Source: JAKACU01 sp021821185
GTDB taxonomy: Bacteria > Bacillota > Bacilli > Alicyclobacillales > SLC66
Assembly: GCA_027343965.1 (NCBI GenBank)
Contig: DAHWJX010000119.1
Coordinates: forward strand, 1-5,256
Direction of reading: 5' to 3'
Length of the DNA: 5,256 bases
The notes below the pieces were generated by a model that worked only from the letters and a program-made list of their open reading frames with translations, was not told the origin of the DNA and searched no databases. Positions 1-4,867 of the stretch are shown piece by piece (the stretch's first letter is position 1; each line of letters begins with the position of its first letter). Made by a program: the position numbers and the translations under genes.

Positions 1-234
1 GGTCATGCGACCGTATGTCTCAATGGATTTGCGAATTTCCGTTTGAAAGGATTCATCAGTATGTGGTCGACGTGCAACACCAAGCACGAGCCACCGATCG
101 GCAAGTAAATTGCGTCGATGTAAGCTGTAGATAGCAGGATACAGTTTTCGTTTCGCCAAATCTCCGGTCGCCCCAAATAACACGAATGTGTGTTCAGGTG
201 CTTTTCTGTTTTCTTCTGATTCCAACATGGTCAT
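1..234 (-). CDS. zwf: Glucose-6-phosphate 1-dehydrogenase, N-terminal 78 residues (runs off left edge)
   Basis: Zwf oxidises glucose 6-phosphate to 6-phosphogluconolactone with NAD(P)+, the entry step of the oxidative pentose phosphate pathway in the cytoplasm. Seen: the minus strand is open to the window edge and encodes the Rossmann dinucleotide-binding signature FVLFGATGDLAKRKLYPA at residues 17-34, followed by a second strand LVLGVARRPHTDESF (49-63), the usual Zwf order and spacing. The Gly-rich loop (GATGDLA, 21-27) is complete. Start: ATG ACC ATG at 234 is preferred over the ATG at 228 because the AAAGGG at about 250-245 lies 10 bases upstream of it but 16 from the inner ATG; an in-frame TGA sits just upstream of 234. 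An ATG at 244 is in another frame. The catalytic His and substrate-binding parts lie outside the window. The aldo/keto reductase wreck lies upstream on the same strand, so zwf probably has its own promoter. Confidence 0.93.
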   Translation of the reverse strand, partial: MTMLESEENRKAPEHTFVLFGATGDLAKRKLYPAIYSLHRRNLLADRWLVLGVARRPHTDESFQTEIRKSIETYGRMT

Positions 235-273
235 TCGTAGTCATCCCTTTACCTGTTACTCTACACTATATTG

Positions 274-294
274 TACTATAAGTTGGTTATAGTA
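274..294. promoter_or_regulatory. Perfect 8-bp inverted repeat upstream of zwf, possible operator
   Basis: Arms TACTATAA (274-281) and TTATAGTA (287-294) flank a five-base centre GTTGG. The dyad sits 40-60 bases upstream of the zwf start, in AT-rich DNA. A further ACTATA copy lies at 265-270. On the minus strand this gives -10-like hexamers TACAAT (275-270) and TATAGT (270-265), which would place a transcript start roughly 30 bases before the zwf ATG; no good -35 box is visible at 16-18 bases. The position fits a repressor or activator site over the zwf promoter. That role is inference; the symmetry is seen. Confidence 0.4.
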
Positions 295-301
295 TCATGA
301 A

Positions 302-539
302 AGTATTATCCCGTGTATCCCAGTCACCTTTTTGAGCACAAAAGAAGTCAGCCTTTACATAGATAACGCGGTGGCAGAAACGTTTGCCGATGCAAGAATC
401 TCTTACCATCATGGAGACGCTCGACTAGATTCGTGGTCAGTGGGATCTGCGATATAAGCCAGTTTTTCCGGCGTATTCACTTAGCCTAGGGCCAGACCCC
501 GGTATTCGCCATGATATCGGGCCTATGACGACATGCCTA
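302..539. other. Gene-poor stretch, unassigned; probable decayed coding DNA
   Basis: No intact gene is present. On the plus strand 302-457 is open for about 51 codons (including LYIDNAVAETFADARISY) but has no start codon with a ribosome-binding site and ends at TAA. On the minus strand a 41-codon ATG frame overlaps it (starting near 414, product beginning MMVRDSCIGK), also without a Shine-Dalgarno sequence. I recognise neither product. Since flanking DNA on the right is an aldo/keto reductase remnant, part of this may be further debris of that gene or of a neighbour, but I could not align it by eye. No tRNA, hairpin terminator or repeat is evident. Confidence 0.35.
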
Positions 540-767
540 TTAGGGTATACTCTGTCTGAACCTCAGCACAACGGAAGAAGCGCCAATATAACGTGCCTTT
601 CTTGCTTTAACCACATCATCTTGAGCATTTGGCCCCTGGTGCATACGACCACTGACTTTGGTAGCCAGGACGAATTCGTCGCGATGAGCAAAATCTTTTT
701 AGGCATGTCCCACAATTTCTTCACTGGTTCCATCCGAGTCATCGTACGTCCAATCGGTGTCATGAAG
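540..767 (-). pseudogene. Aldo/keto reductase remnant (nonsense codon, internal deletion, both ends lost)
   Basis: Aldo/keto reductases reduce aldehydes and ketones with NADPH in a TIM-barrel fold. Seen, reading minus from 761: a block DGTSEEIVGHA, a stop codon TAA at 701-699, then KDFAHRDEFVLATKVSGRM, GPNAQDD, and KARYIGASS, ending at TAA 542-540. Family knowledge: these are the conserved order SEEIVGxALK-F--RDE-V-ATKV-G-M---PN and, about 60-70 residues later in a normal protein, KARYIGASS. Here the last two blocks are nearly adjacent, with a join near 615, so the segment carrying the catalytic His (usually in YQIH) is gone. The Lys of ATKV remains. The stop is one base from TTA, the Leu expected in ALKDF, so a single T-to-A change explains it. 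The N-terminal strand and roughly the last third are absent; a possible later fragment AEVQTEYTL lies in another frame at about 563-537. The remnant reads toward zwf and downstream of the deacetylase. Confidence 0.85.
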
Positions 768-825
768 CTATAAACACTTTTATCGTTTTGCCGGGATTTT
801 AGACATTCCATCCACCTTGTCTAAC

Positions 826-1572
826 TTAGCGTACAGTGCTTCGATGAGGACTTAATAATTCGGGAATCGTGACAAGATCGTAGCCCTGATGGCGTAGTGC
901 TTGAATGATTCCGGGCAAGGCTGCAACAGTTCCGGATAGATTTTCTGGTGGGAAAGCTGAACAATGTTGCAAAATGATCGCACCAGGGTGAACATGTGTC
1001 AAGATGTTGTGTTGTATTTGCGCAGAGGAAAGACTTCGCCAATCCGTAGAATCCACTGACCAGTTAACAGCACGATAGCCCATGTGATGCAGTTGATTCA
1101 ATATCGTTGTATTGATATTGCCGTATGGGGCACGAAACCAAGGCGTATGGATTCCTGTGATGCGACGAATGGTACGATCGGTAAATAAAATTTCTCGCAC
1201 GACGTCAGGAGAACTTACGCGAAACAAATTTGCATGATCAAAGGAATGGTTGCCAATCGTGTGTCCCTCTTGTACGATGCGGCGAAGCATTGCCGGATAA
1301 CGTATCGCTTGCGTACCTAAGATAAAAAAGGTCGCTTTGACATGCTCATGCCGCAAAATGGTGAGTATCTGCGGCGTGTAACGAAGATCTGGGCCATCAT
1401 CAAACGTGAGGGCGACTTGGTGGCTAACCGGCCCACGATAGGCAAAGGAAGCTGGAAAGTTGTGTGCATAGAGTATCCAATTCATCGTTTCTTTCGCTAC
1501 AGAGGGCGCATATACAGGGACAACGCTACTCAACACAACGGCTATAAGCAATAGCCTCGATTGCATATTCAT
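826..1572 (-). CDS. Secreted NodB-type polysaccharide deacetylase (carbohydrate esterase 4)
   Basis: This enzyme removes N- or O-acetyl groups from a cell-wall glycan such as peptidoglycan or a surface polysaccharide, outside the membrane. Seen in the 248-residue product: a signal peptide (Arg6, hydrophobic 7-20, plausible cleavage after SVA at 26); motif 1 TFDDGP (56-61) with catalytic-base Asp58 and metal-ligand Asp59; motif 2 NHSFDH (108-113) with metal ligands His109 and His113; motif 3 RAPYG (147-151); motif 4 around WSVDSTDW (171-178); motif 5 ILQH (200-203) with His203. All five CE4 motifs are intact, so it should be active. Start: ATG at 1572 has GGAG (1583-1580) seven bases upstream; a second ATG at 1566 is less well spaced. 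It resembles the PdaA/PdaB group in size and layout, but the substrate cannot be read. The upstream side is taken up by the SGNH remnant on the opposite strand, and no clear terminator follows its stop. Confidence 0.93.
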   Translation of the reverse strand: MNMQSRLLLIAVVLSSVVPVYAPSVAKETMNWILYAHNFPASFAYRGPVSHQVALTFDDGPDLRYTPQILTILRHEHVKATFFILGTQAIRYPAMLRRIVQEGHTIGNHSFDHANLFRVSSPDVVREILFTDRTIRRITGIHTPWFRAPYGNINTTILNQLHHMGYRAVNWSVDSTDWRSLSSAQIQHNILTHVHPGAIILQHCSAFPPENLSGTVAALPGIIQALRHQGYDLVTIPELLSPHRSTVR

Positions 1573-1651
1573 AATGTCACTCCAACGTACGGCGAAATAA
1601 ATGACAGCTTACAAATTCAAGTCTTTGTCAGCGTACCCCAATGTCTCATGA

Positions 1652-2029
1652 CCATACGATATACTTAGCGCACGGTTAACGGAGAATACCCCTATTGGCT
1701 TGTTAAATATCGCCCCACGGTGGTTATGATTTCCTGGGGTATCCTTACCGATCACCAAAGCGACCTATACGCAGTACGAGGTTCAGGAGCCGCAGTATGC
1801 GGGGGCTGAAATCACAGAGGCGCGCAGTTTTCATAACCGCAATGTTGTCGTGTTTGATGTCCTCCATCAGATGAAAATCGATATAGCCGTACATCTTCAA
1901 ACCTATGTTCCTTACATGGGTAAAGGCTGGCACCCTAATGTGGCAGGAAATATGCTGGACGGAAAGATCTTATACCATGACCTTCTTCAAGAGTATGGCA
2001 AAAACGGGGTATGCAGTTGGAGAAATTAG
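1652..2029 (+). pseudogene. SGNH/GDSL-type hydrolase remnant (two frame changes, N-terminus lost)
   Basis: The remnant is read by joining two frames. Frame 2 gives PYDILSARLTEN (1652-1687), frame 1 gives EYPYWLVKYRPTVVMISWGIL (in two parts, 1684-1746), and frame 2 resumes from about 1739 with SLPITKATYTQYEVQ, then ARSFHNRNVVVFDVLHQM and GKGWHPNVAGNMLDGKILY, ending at TAG 2027-2029. Family knowledge: SGNH hydrolases have a 'P-vvvi--G-nD' strand in the middle and a C-terminal DxxHPN block bearing the catalytic Asp and His. Here the HPN block is present (His codon 1931-1933), but the residue three before His is Lys instead of Asp, and the GDS serine block is missing altogether. The strand after SWG and the PITKA segment are normally separated by tens of residues, so a deletion at about 1736-1746 is likely. 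This could once have been an acyl-esterase for a surface glycan; that role is a guess from its neighbours. Confidence 0.75.
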
Positions 2030-2060
2030 GGTAGCATGATACGATCGATTCTCATAAAGA

Positions 2061-2065
2061 AGGAG
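2061..2065 (+). promoter_or_regulatory. Ribosome-binding site AGGAG that sets the glycosyltransferase start
   Basis: AGGAG within AAAGAAGGAG lies six bases before the ATG at 2072 and only three before the ATG at 2069. The upstream in-frame ATG at 2036 has no comparable site. The site therefore favours 2072 as the start and makes the longer readings unlikely. Confidence 0.7.
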
Positions 2066-2071
2066 TTTATG

Positions 2072-3313
2072 ATGTCGCGAAATCCGTATGCATACCTGAC
2101 CATTGTCATGTCCATGTTAGTTTACGTGTGTCTCGATACATTTTTTTACACGATGCATCCGCACCGTTATTTTTCCGGATTTGATGATCTGGGGTATATC
2201 GTAACTGCACAAAATATTGTTTTACACCACATGATCTTATTTTTAGGTGATACGAAACCATCTGTTTATGTCATGCCGGGGTATCCTTTATGGATCGCCG
2301 GATTCTATGAGTTGTTTGGTACCGGACGCTATGCCCTATGGATGGTTCGCACGTCGCAAATGTTTATGATGATAGGTTCAGCTTTGCTCATCTATCGCTT
2401 GGCGAAAAAATACTTCGGCTTGCGCATCGGCGTGTTGGCGTTTGAAGCGTGCCTTTTCTTGCCGGACTTTGTGTTGACGCCGCTTTTTTTATATACCGAA
2501 TCGTTATTTATTTTGTTGTCGACAGCGACGTTTTACATAGCTACTTTGCTTTACGAACAACCAACTAAAAAACGTATGGTCATTTTCGCTGTGTTGCTTG
2601 GCCTGTCTCTTTTGGTGCGTCCGACCATTGCGATTTTTCCGGCAGTATTTTTACTTTGGCTGGCTATCTCTCGACGCATACGTTGGAAGATATTTTTCGC
2701 GTATGCAGGCATCGGCGTGGTACTTTGTTCTTTGATGCTCGTGCCTTGGTGGATACGAAACGAGAATCTATACCACACTTTTATCCCATTTACAGCATCA
2801 TCTGGTAATCCATTGCTCTACGGAACGTTTCCGATCGGTTACTCTACGAAATTCCCGGCAAAAGAACCGACGTTTATCGTTATAACAACGCGTGAAAAAC
2901 ATCTCTTTGCAAAAAAGTTGCCTTCTTTGTATGCACGCGATCAGGCTGACCGACAAATGGCTATCCGAAATTTCCACTATGAATGGCATAAGAACCCTTT
3001 GCGTGTCATTGCATCGTATACGATCGGCAAATTCATCAACTTCTATACGACCATGGATTGGTTTGGCTCCTTTCCAAGAATTACGCGTATCCAACTGATC
3101 TTACTTCACTGGACGTTTCTCTTTTTTGCTGTCATTGCGTTGATCAAGCATCGAAAAGTGGCTTTTGTCCAGGTTTTTTTCCTTTATGCCATTTCGACGC
3201 AAATCGTGTACCAAGTCTATTTGTCGATGGCCCGTTATGCGTTGCCTGTGGAATTCTTATTGACGCCATTTGCGGCACTTACTTTGGTTCGACTGCTGAA
3301 AGCGGTATATTGA
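2072..3313 (+). CDS. GT39-like (ArnT/PMT-type, GT-C fold) integral membrane glycosyltransferase
   Basis: It probably transfers a sugar from a polyprenyl-phosphate donor onto a glycan, lipid or protein on the outer face of the cytoplasmic membrane. Seen: 413 residues, strongly hydrophobic with roughly ten membrane segments (for example 8-26, 95-110, 116-136, 140-160, 168-200, 207-226, 340-358, 364-382, 390-406). After the first segment comes SGFDDLGYIVTAQNIV (35-50), whose Asp38-Asp39 matches the conserved acidic residue in the first external loop of GT-C enzymes. Then MPGYPLWIAGF (68-78), YTESLFILL (141-149), LSLLVRPTIAIFP (178-190), VPWWIRN (224-230), and the C-terminal ARYALPVEF (387-395), all in the order usual for bacterial GT39-like proteins. 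No C-terminal soluble domain of note is present. Start chosen at 2072 from the ribosome-binding site. The acceptor and sugar are unknown. It follows the SGNH remnant by 42 bases, and no terminator separates it from the genes downstream. Confidence 0.85.
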   Translation: MSRNPYAYLTIVMSMLVYVCLDTFFYTMHPHRYFSGFDDLGYIVTAQNIVLHHMILFLGDTKPSVYVMPGYPLWIAGFYELFGTGRYALWMVRTSQMFMMIGSALLIYRLAKKYFGLRIGVLAFEACLFLPDFVLTPLFLYTESLFILLSTATFYIATLLYEQPTKKRMVIFAVLLGLSLLVRPTIAIFPAVFLLWLAISRRIRWKIFFAYAGIGVVLCSLMLVPWWIRNENLYHTFIPFTASSGNPLLYGTFPIGYSTKFPAKEPTFIVITTREKHLFAKKLPSLYARDQADRQMAIRNFHYEWHKNPLRVIASYTIGKFINFYTTMDWFGSFPRITRIQLILLHWTFLFFAVIALIKHRKVAFVQVFFLYAISTQIVYQVYLSMARYALPVEFLLTPFAALTLVRLLKAVY

Positions 3314-3314
3314 T

Positions 3315-3321
3315 AAGGAGG
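3315..3321 (+). promoter_or_regulatory. Strong Shine-Dalgarno AAGGAGG now without a functional gene behind it
   Basis: AAGGAGG directly follows the glycosyltransferase stop (TGA at 3311-3313). The nearest ATG (3323) is one base away, too close for normal initiation, and its frame ends after 15 codons at TGA. The following DNA is the C-terminal part of an SDR gene, so this is best read as the surviving translation signal of that gene, joined to its 3' third by a deletion. Confidence 0.5.
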
Positions 3322-3322
3322 C

Positions 3323-3539
3323 ATGCTGAGAGTAGTGACCTGGATGGACGATTCGCGACCGGGATCGTGAAAATCACACTGAGCATCAAGCTGCTTATGG
3401 AGCTCATGTGCCGCTCAGGCGTCGAGGTATAGATCAAGAAATAGCTAATGCAGTCGCATTTTTTGCGTCCGATTTGGCGAGTTTTACAACAGGCGCTTTC
3501 ATTCCGGTCAATGGCGGCACAACCATGCCTGCCATTTAG
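3323..3539 (+). pseudogene. Short-chain dehydrogenase/reductase C-terminal remnant
   Basis: SDR enzymes oxidise or reduce alcohols and ketones with NAD(P)(H). Seen: from 3339 to TAG 3537-3539 one frame encodes PGWTIRDRDREN, GAHVPLRRRGIDQEIANAV, AFFASDLASFTTGAFIPVNGG and a short tail TTMPAI. Family knowledge: this is the standard SDR ending (PGW/PGF after strand 6, then P--R-G--EEIA-AV-FLASD--S-ITG--l-VDGG). Only about 66 of the usual 245-260 residues remain; the Gly-rich NAD(P) loop and the Ser-Tyr-Lys catalytic residues are absent. The frame is closed by TGA at 3336-3338; just before it, another frame reads LRVV, matching the 'IRVN-VAPGW' lead-in, so a small indel as well as the large 5' deletion has occurred. 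The remnant probably resembled FabG-like or glucose dehydrogenase-like SDRs, but the substrate cannot be told. Confidence 0.85.
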
Positions 3540-3560
3540 TGTTGCGTACAACGATAAAAG

Positions 3561-3567
3561 AGGGGGG
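3561..3567 (+). promoter_or_regulatory. Ribosome-binding site AGGGGGG selecting a TTG start
   Basis: The purine run AAAAGAGGGGGG (3556-3567) ends eight bases before the TTG at 3576. An ATG at 3569 is only one base away and is in another frame, ending after 16 codons. Spacing and homology of the protein start therefore both point to TTG. Confidence 0.75.
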
Positions 3568-3575
3568 AATGTACG

Positions 3576-4820
3576 TTGCTGCAAGAACGCTTGAAGAAAT
3601 ATGCGCAATTGGCAGTTAAAGTTGGTATCCACGTACAAAAGGGGCAACCTGTGGTACTCGGGTATTGGCATGACCCGGTACTCCCAGAACATGTGGAATT
3701 TGCACGTCTGCTCGTTGAGGCGGCGTACGATGCTGGGGCCAGTTTTGTTCATGTCAATTGGGGCGATGAATGGTGGACGCGAGAAACTGTGCGCCGCGGT
3801 GATTTGTCGTTTTACGAACAACTGGCGGCCGATCAGGCGGCGTATATCGAAAAGCTGGCGGAGCAAGGTGCTGCATTTTTACGTATCCCGGCGTCGGATC
3901 CTGATCTTTATGCTGGTCTTGATGCTACTCGTGTTGGACAGGCTGATCGGATGCTCACCACGGCTTTCAATCCGTTTAATTTTCGCCGCACCAACGGTGA
4001 ATATAGCTGGTCGTTAGTCTCAGCACCCACTCAGGTATGGGCCGATAAAGTGCATAGCGAATTGCCAGAGGATCAGCGTGTTGATGCGCTTTGGGAAGAC
4101 ATTCTCTACTGTGATCGAGCGACAGGTGATGACCCTGTGGCAGATTGGAAGAATCACCTGTTGAATTTAGGGAAGCGTAAGGAATGGCTCAATAGTTTAC
4201 ATATCGCGTCATTGCATTATAAAGCACCTGGGACGGATCTTACGATCGCCTTGCCAAAGGAACATTTTTTTGCTGGAGCTGGTGACAAAACTAGCGCAGG
4301 TGCTCCATATGTGGCGAACATTCCTACGGAAGAAGTATTTTCTGCTCCGATAAAAACGGGTGTGCATGGCGTTGTGACAAGTACCATGCCACTCAATCAT
4401 AATGGAGCATTGATAGATGGGTTTACGTTAGAGTTCGAGAACGGTCGCATCGTCAAGTACAGTGCTAAAAAAGGCCACGAGGCGTTACAAAACATCATCG
4501 AAACGGATGAAGGCAGCCATTATCTCGGCGAAGTGGCTCTTGTGCCAGTAAGTTCACCGATCGCCACGCGAGGCGTGCTGTTTTACAACACGTTATTTGA
4601 TGAAAATGCATCATGCCACTTAGCGATCGGAAAAGCGTATCCGTTGATTAAAGGAGGACGTCAACTAAATCGAGAAGATTGGGAAAAACATGGGCTTAAT
4701 GATAGCCTGATGCATGTTGATTTTATGATTGGTTCCAAAGAGTTGACGATCACTGCGATCACACAAAGTGGAGATACGGTAAAGATTTTTGAGCATGGTG
4801 AATGGGCTCACGCTTTGTAA
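3576..4820 (+). CDS. M29 family metallo-aminopeptidase (AmpS/PepS/AmpT-type)
   Basis: A cytoplasmic dimeric metallopeptidase that removes N-terminal residues from peptides, usually with broad specificity, using two divalent metal ions. Seen: 414 residues, the full family length. The N-terminal domain begins in the family manner (LKKYAQLAVKVGIHVQKGQPV, in 6-26), followed by VHVNWGDEWWTRE (58-70). The catalytic domain carries NIPTEEVFSAP (248-258; metal-ligand Glu at 252/253), GSHYLGEVALVP (313-324; Glu319), CHLAIGKAY (347-355; His348 and Tyr355), and HVDFMIGS (380-387; His380 and Asp382). These are the conserved M29 metal and catalytic positions, all intact, so it should be active. The TTG start is supported by the ribosome-binding site at 3561-3567 and by the match of the N-terminus to the family. 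It is preceded by the SDR remnant, without a visible terminator after the glycosyltransferase, so read-through transcription is possible. A hairpin terminator follows ten bases after its stop. Confidence 0.95.
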   Translation: MLQERLKKYAQLAVKVGIHVQKGQPVVLGYWHDPVLPEHVEFARLLVEAAYDAGASFVHVNWGDEWWTRETVRRGDLSFYEQLAADQAAYIEKLAEQGAAFLRIPASDPDLYAGLDATRVGQADRMLTTAFNPFNFRRTNGEYSWSLVSAPTQVWADKVHSELPEDQRVDALWEDILYCDRATGDDPVADWKNHLLNLGKRKEWLNSLHIASLHYKAPGTDLTIALPKEHFFAGAGDKTSAGAPYVANIPTEEVFSAPIKTGVHGVVTSTMPLNHNGALIDGFTLEFENGRIVKYSAKKGHEALQNIIETDEGSHYLGEVALVPVSSPIATRGVLFYNTLFDENASCHLAIGKAYPLIKGGRQLNREDWEKHGLNDSLMHVDFMIGSKELTITAITQSGDTVKIFEHGEWAHAL

Positions 4821-4829
4821 TACAGCTGA

Positions 4830-4865
4830 CAAGGTGGTACACAAGATATCCTGTGCACCACCTTG
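4830..4865. terminator. Bidirectional hairpin terminator between converging genes
   Basis: A 36-base dyad: outer arms CAAGGTGGT (4830-4838) and ACCACCTTG (4857-4865), inner arms CACA and TGTG, around the palindrome GATATC at 4845-4850. In plus-strand RNA two positions are A-C mismatches; in minus-strand RNA the same positions become G-U pairs, so the stem is continuous in that direction. The plus side is followed by a T-rich stretch (TTATTGTTGG, 4868-4877), while the minus side has no T run. It lies 10 bases after the aminopeptidase stop and 2 bases after the restored BNR-gene stop, so it can serve both. Confidence 0.75.
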
Positions 4866-4867
4866 CG

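Noticed and set aside
525..811. Two long overlapping open frames on opposite strands (82 codons each)
   Set aside because: Neither product resembles a protein family, while a third frame here reads as a broken aldo/keto reductase; the two are shadows of the remnant.
804..825. AGACA/TGTCT inverted repeat after the deacetylase stop as a terminator
   Set aside because: Only five base pairs around a 12-base loop and no T run; too weak to call.
1700..1730. Promoter-like TTGTTA and TATGAT hexamers upstream of the glycosyltransferase
   Set aside because: The spacer is 19 bases, and both hexamers lie in sequence explained as SGNH-hydrolase coding remnant; not convincing.
1745..1933. 62-codon minus-strand open frame
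   Set aside because: It is antisense to the SGNH-hydrolase remnant, which shows clear family motifs, and has no ribosome-binding site.
2036..2071. Longer start for the glycosyltransferase at 2036 (12 extra codons)
   Set aside because: No ribosome-binding site precedes it, whereas AGGAG sits six bases before the ATG at 2072.
3058..3432. 124-codon plus-strand open frame spanning the end of the glycosyltransferase
   Set aside because: It is an out-of-frame reading through the 3' end of the glycosyltransferase and into the SDR remnant; the product is Cys-rich and unlike any family.
3279..3866. 195-codon minus-strand open frame across the SDR remnant and the aminopeptidase start
   Set aside because: It lies antisense to the conserved N-terminus of the M29 aminopeptidase and the SDR remnant, has an unconvincing composition and no Shine-Dalgarno sequence.
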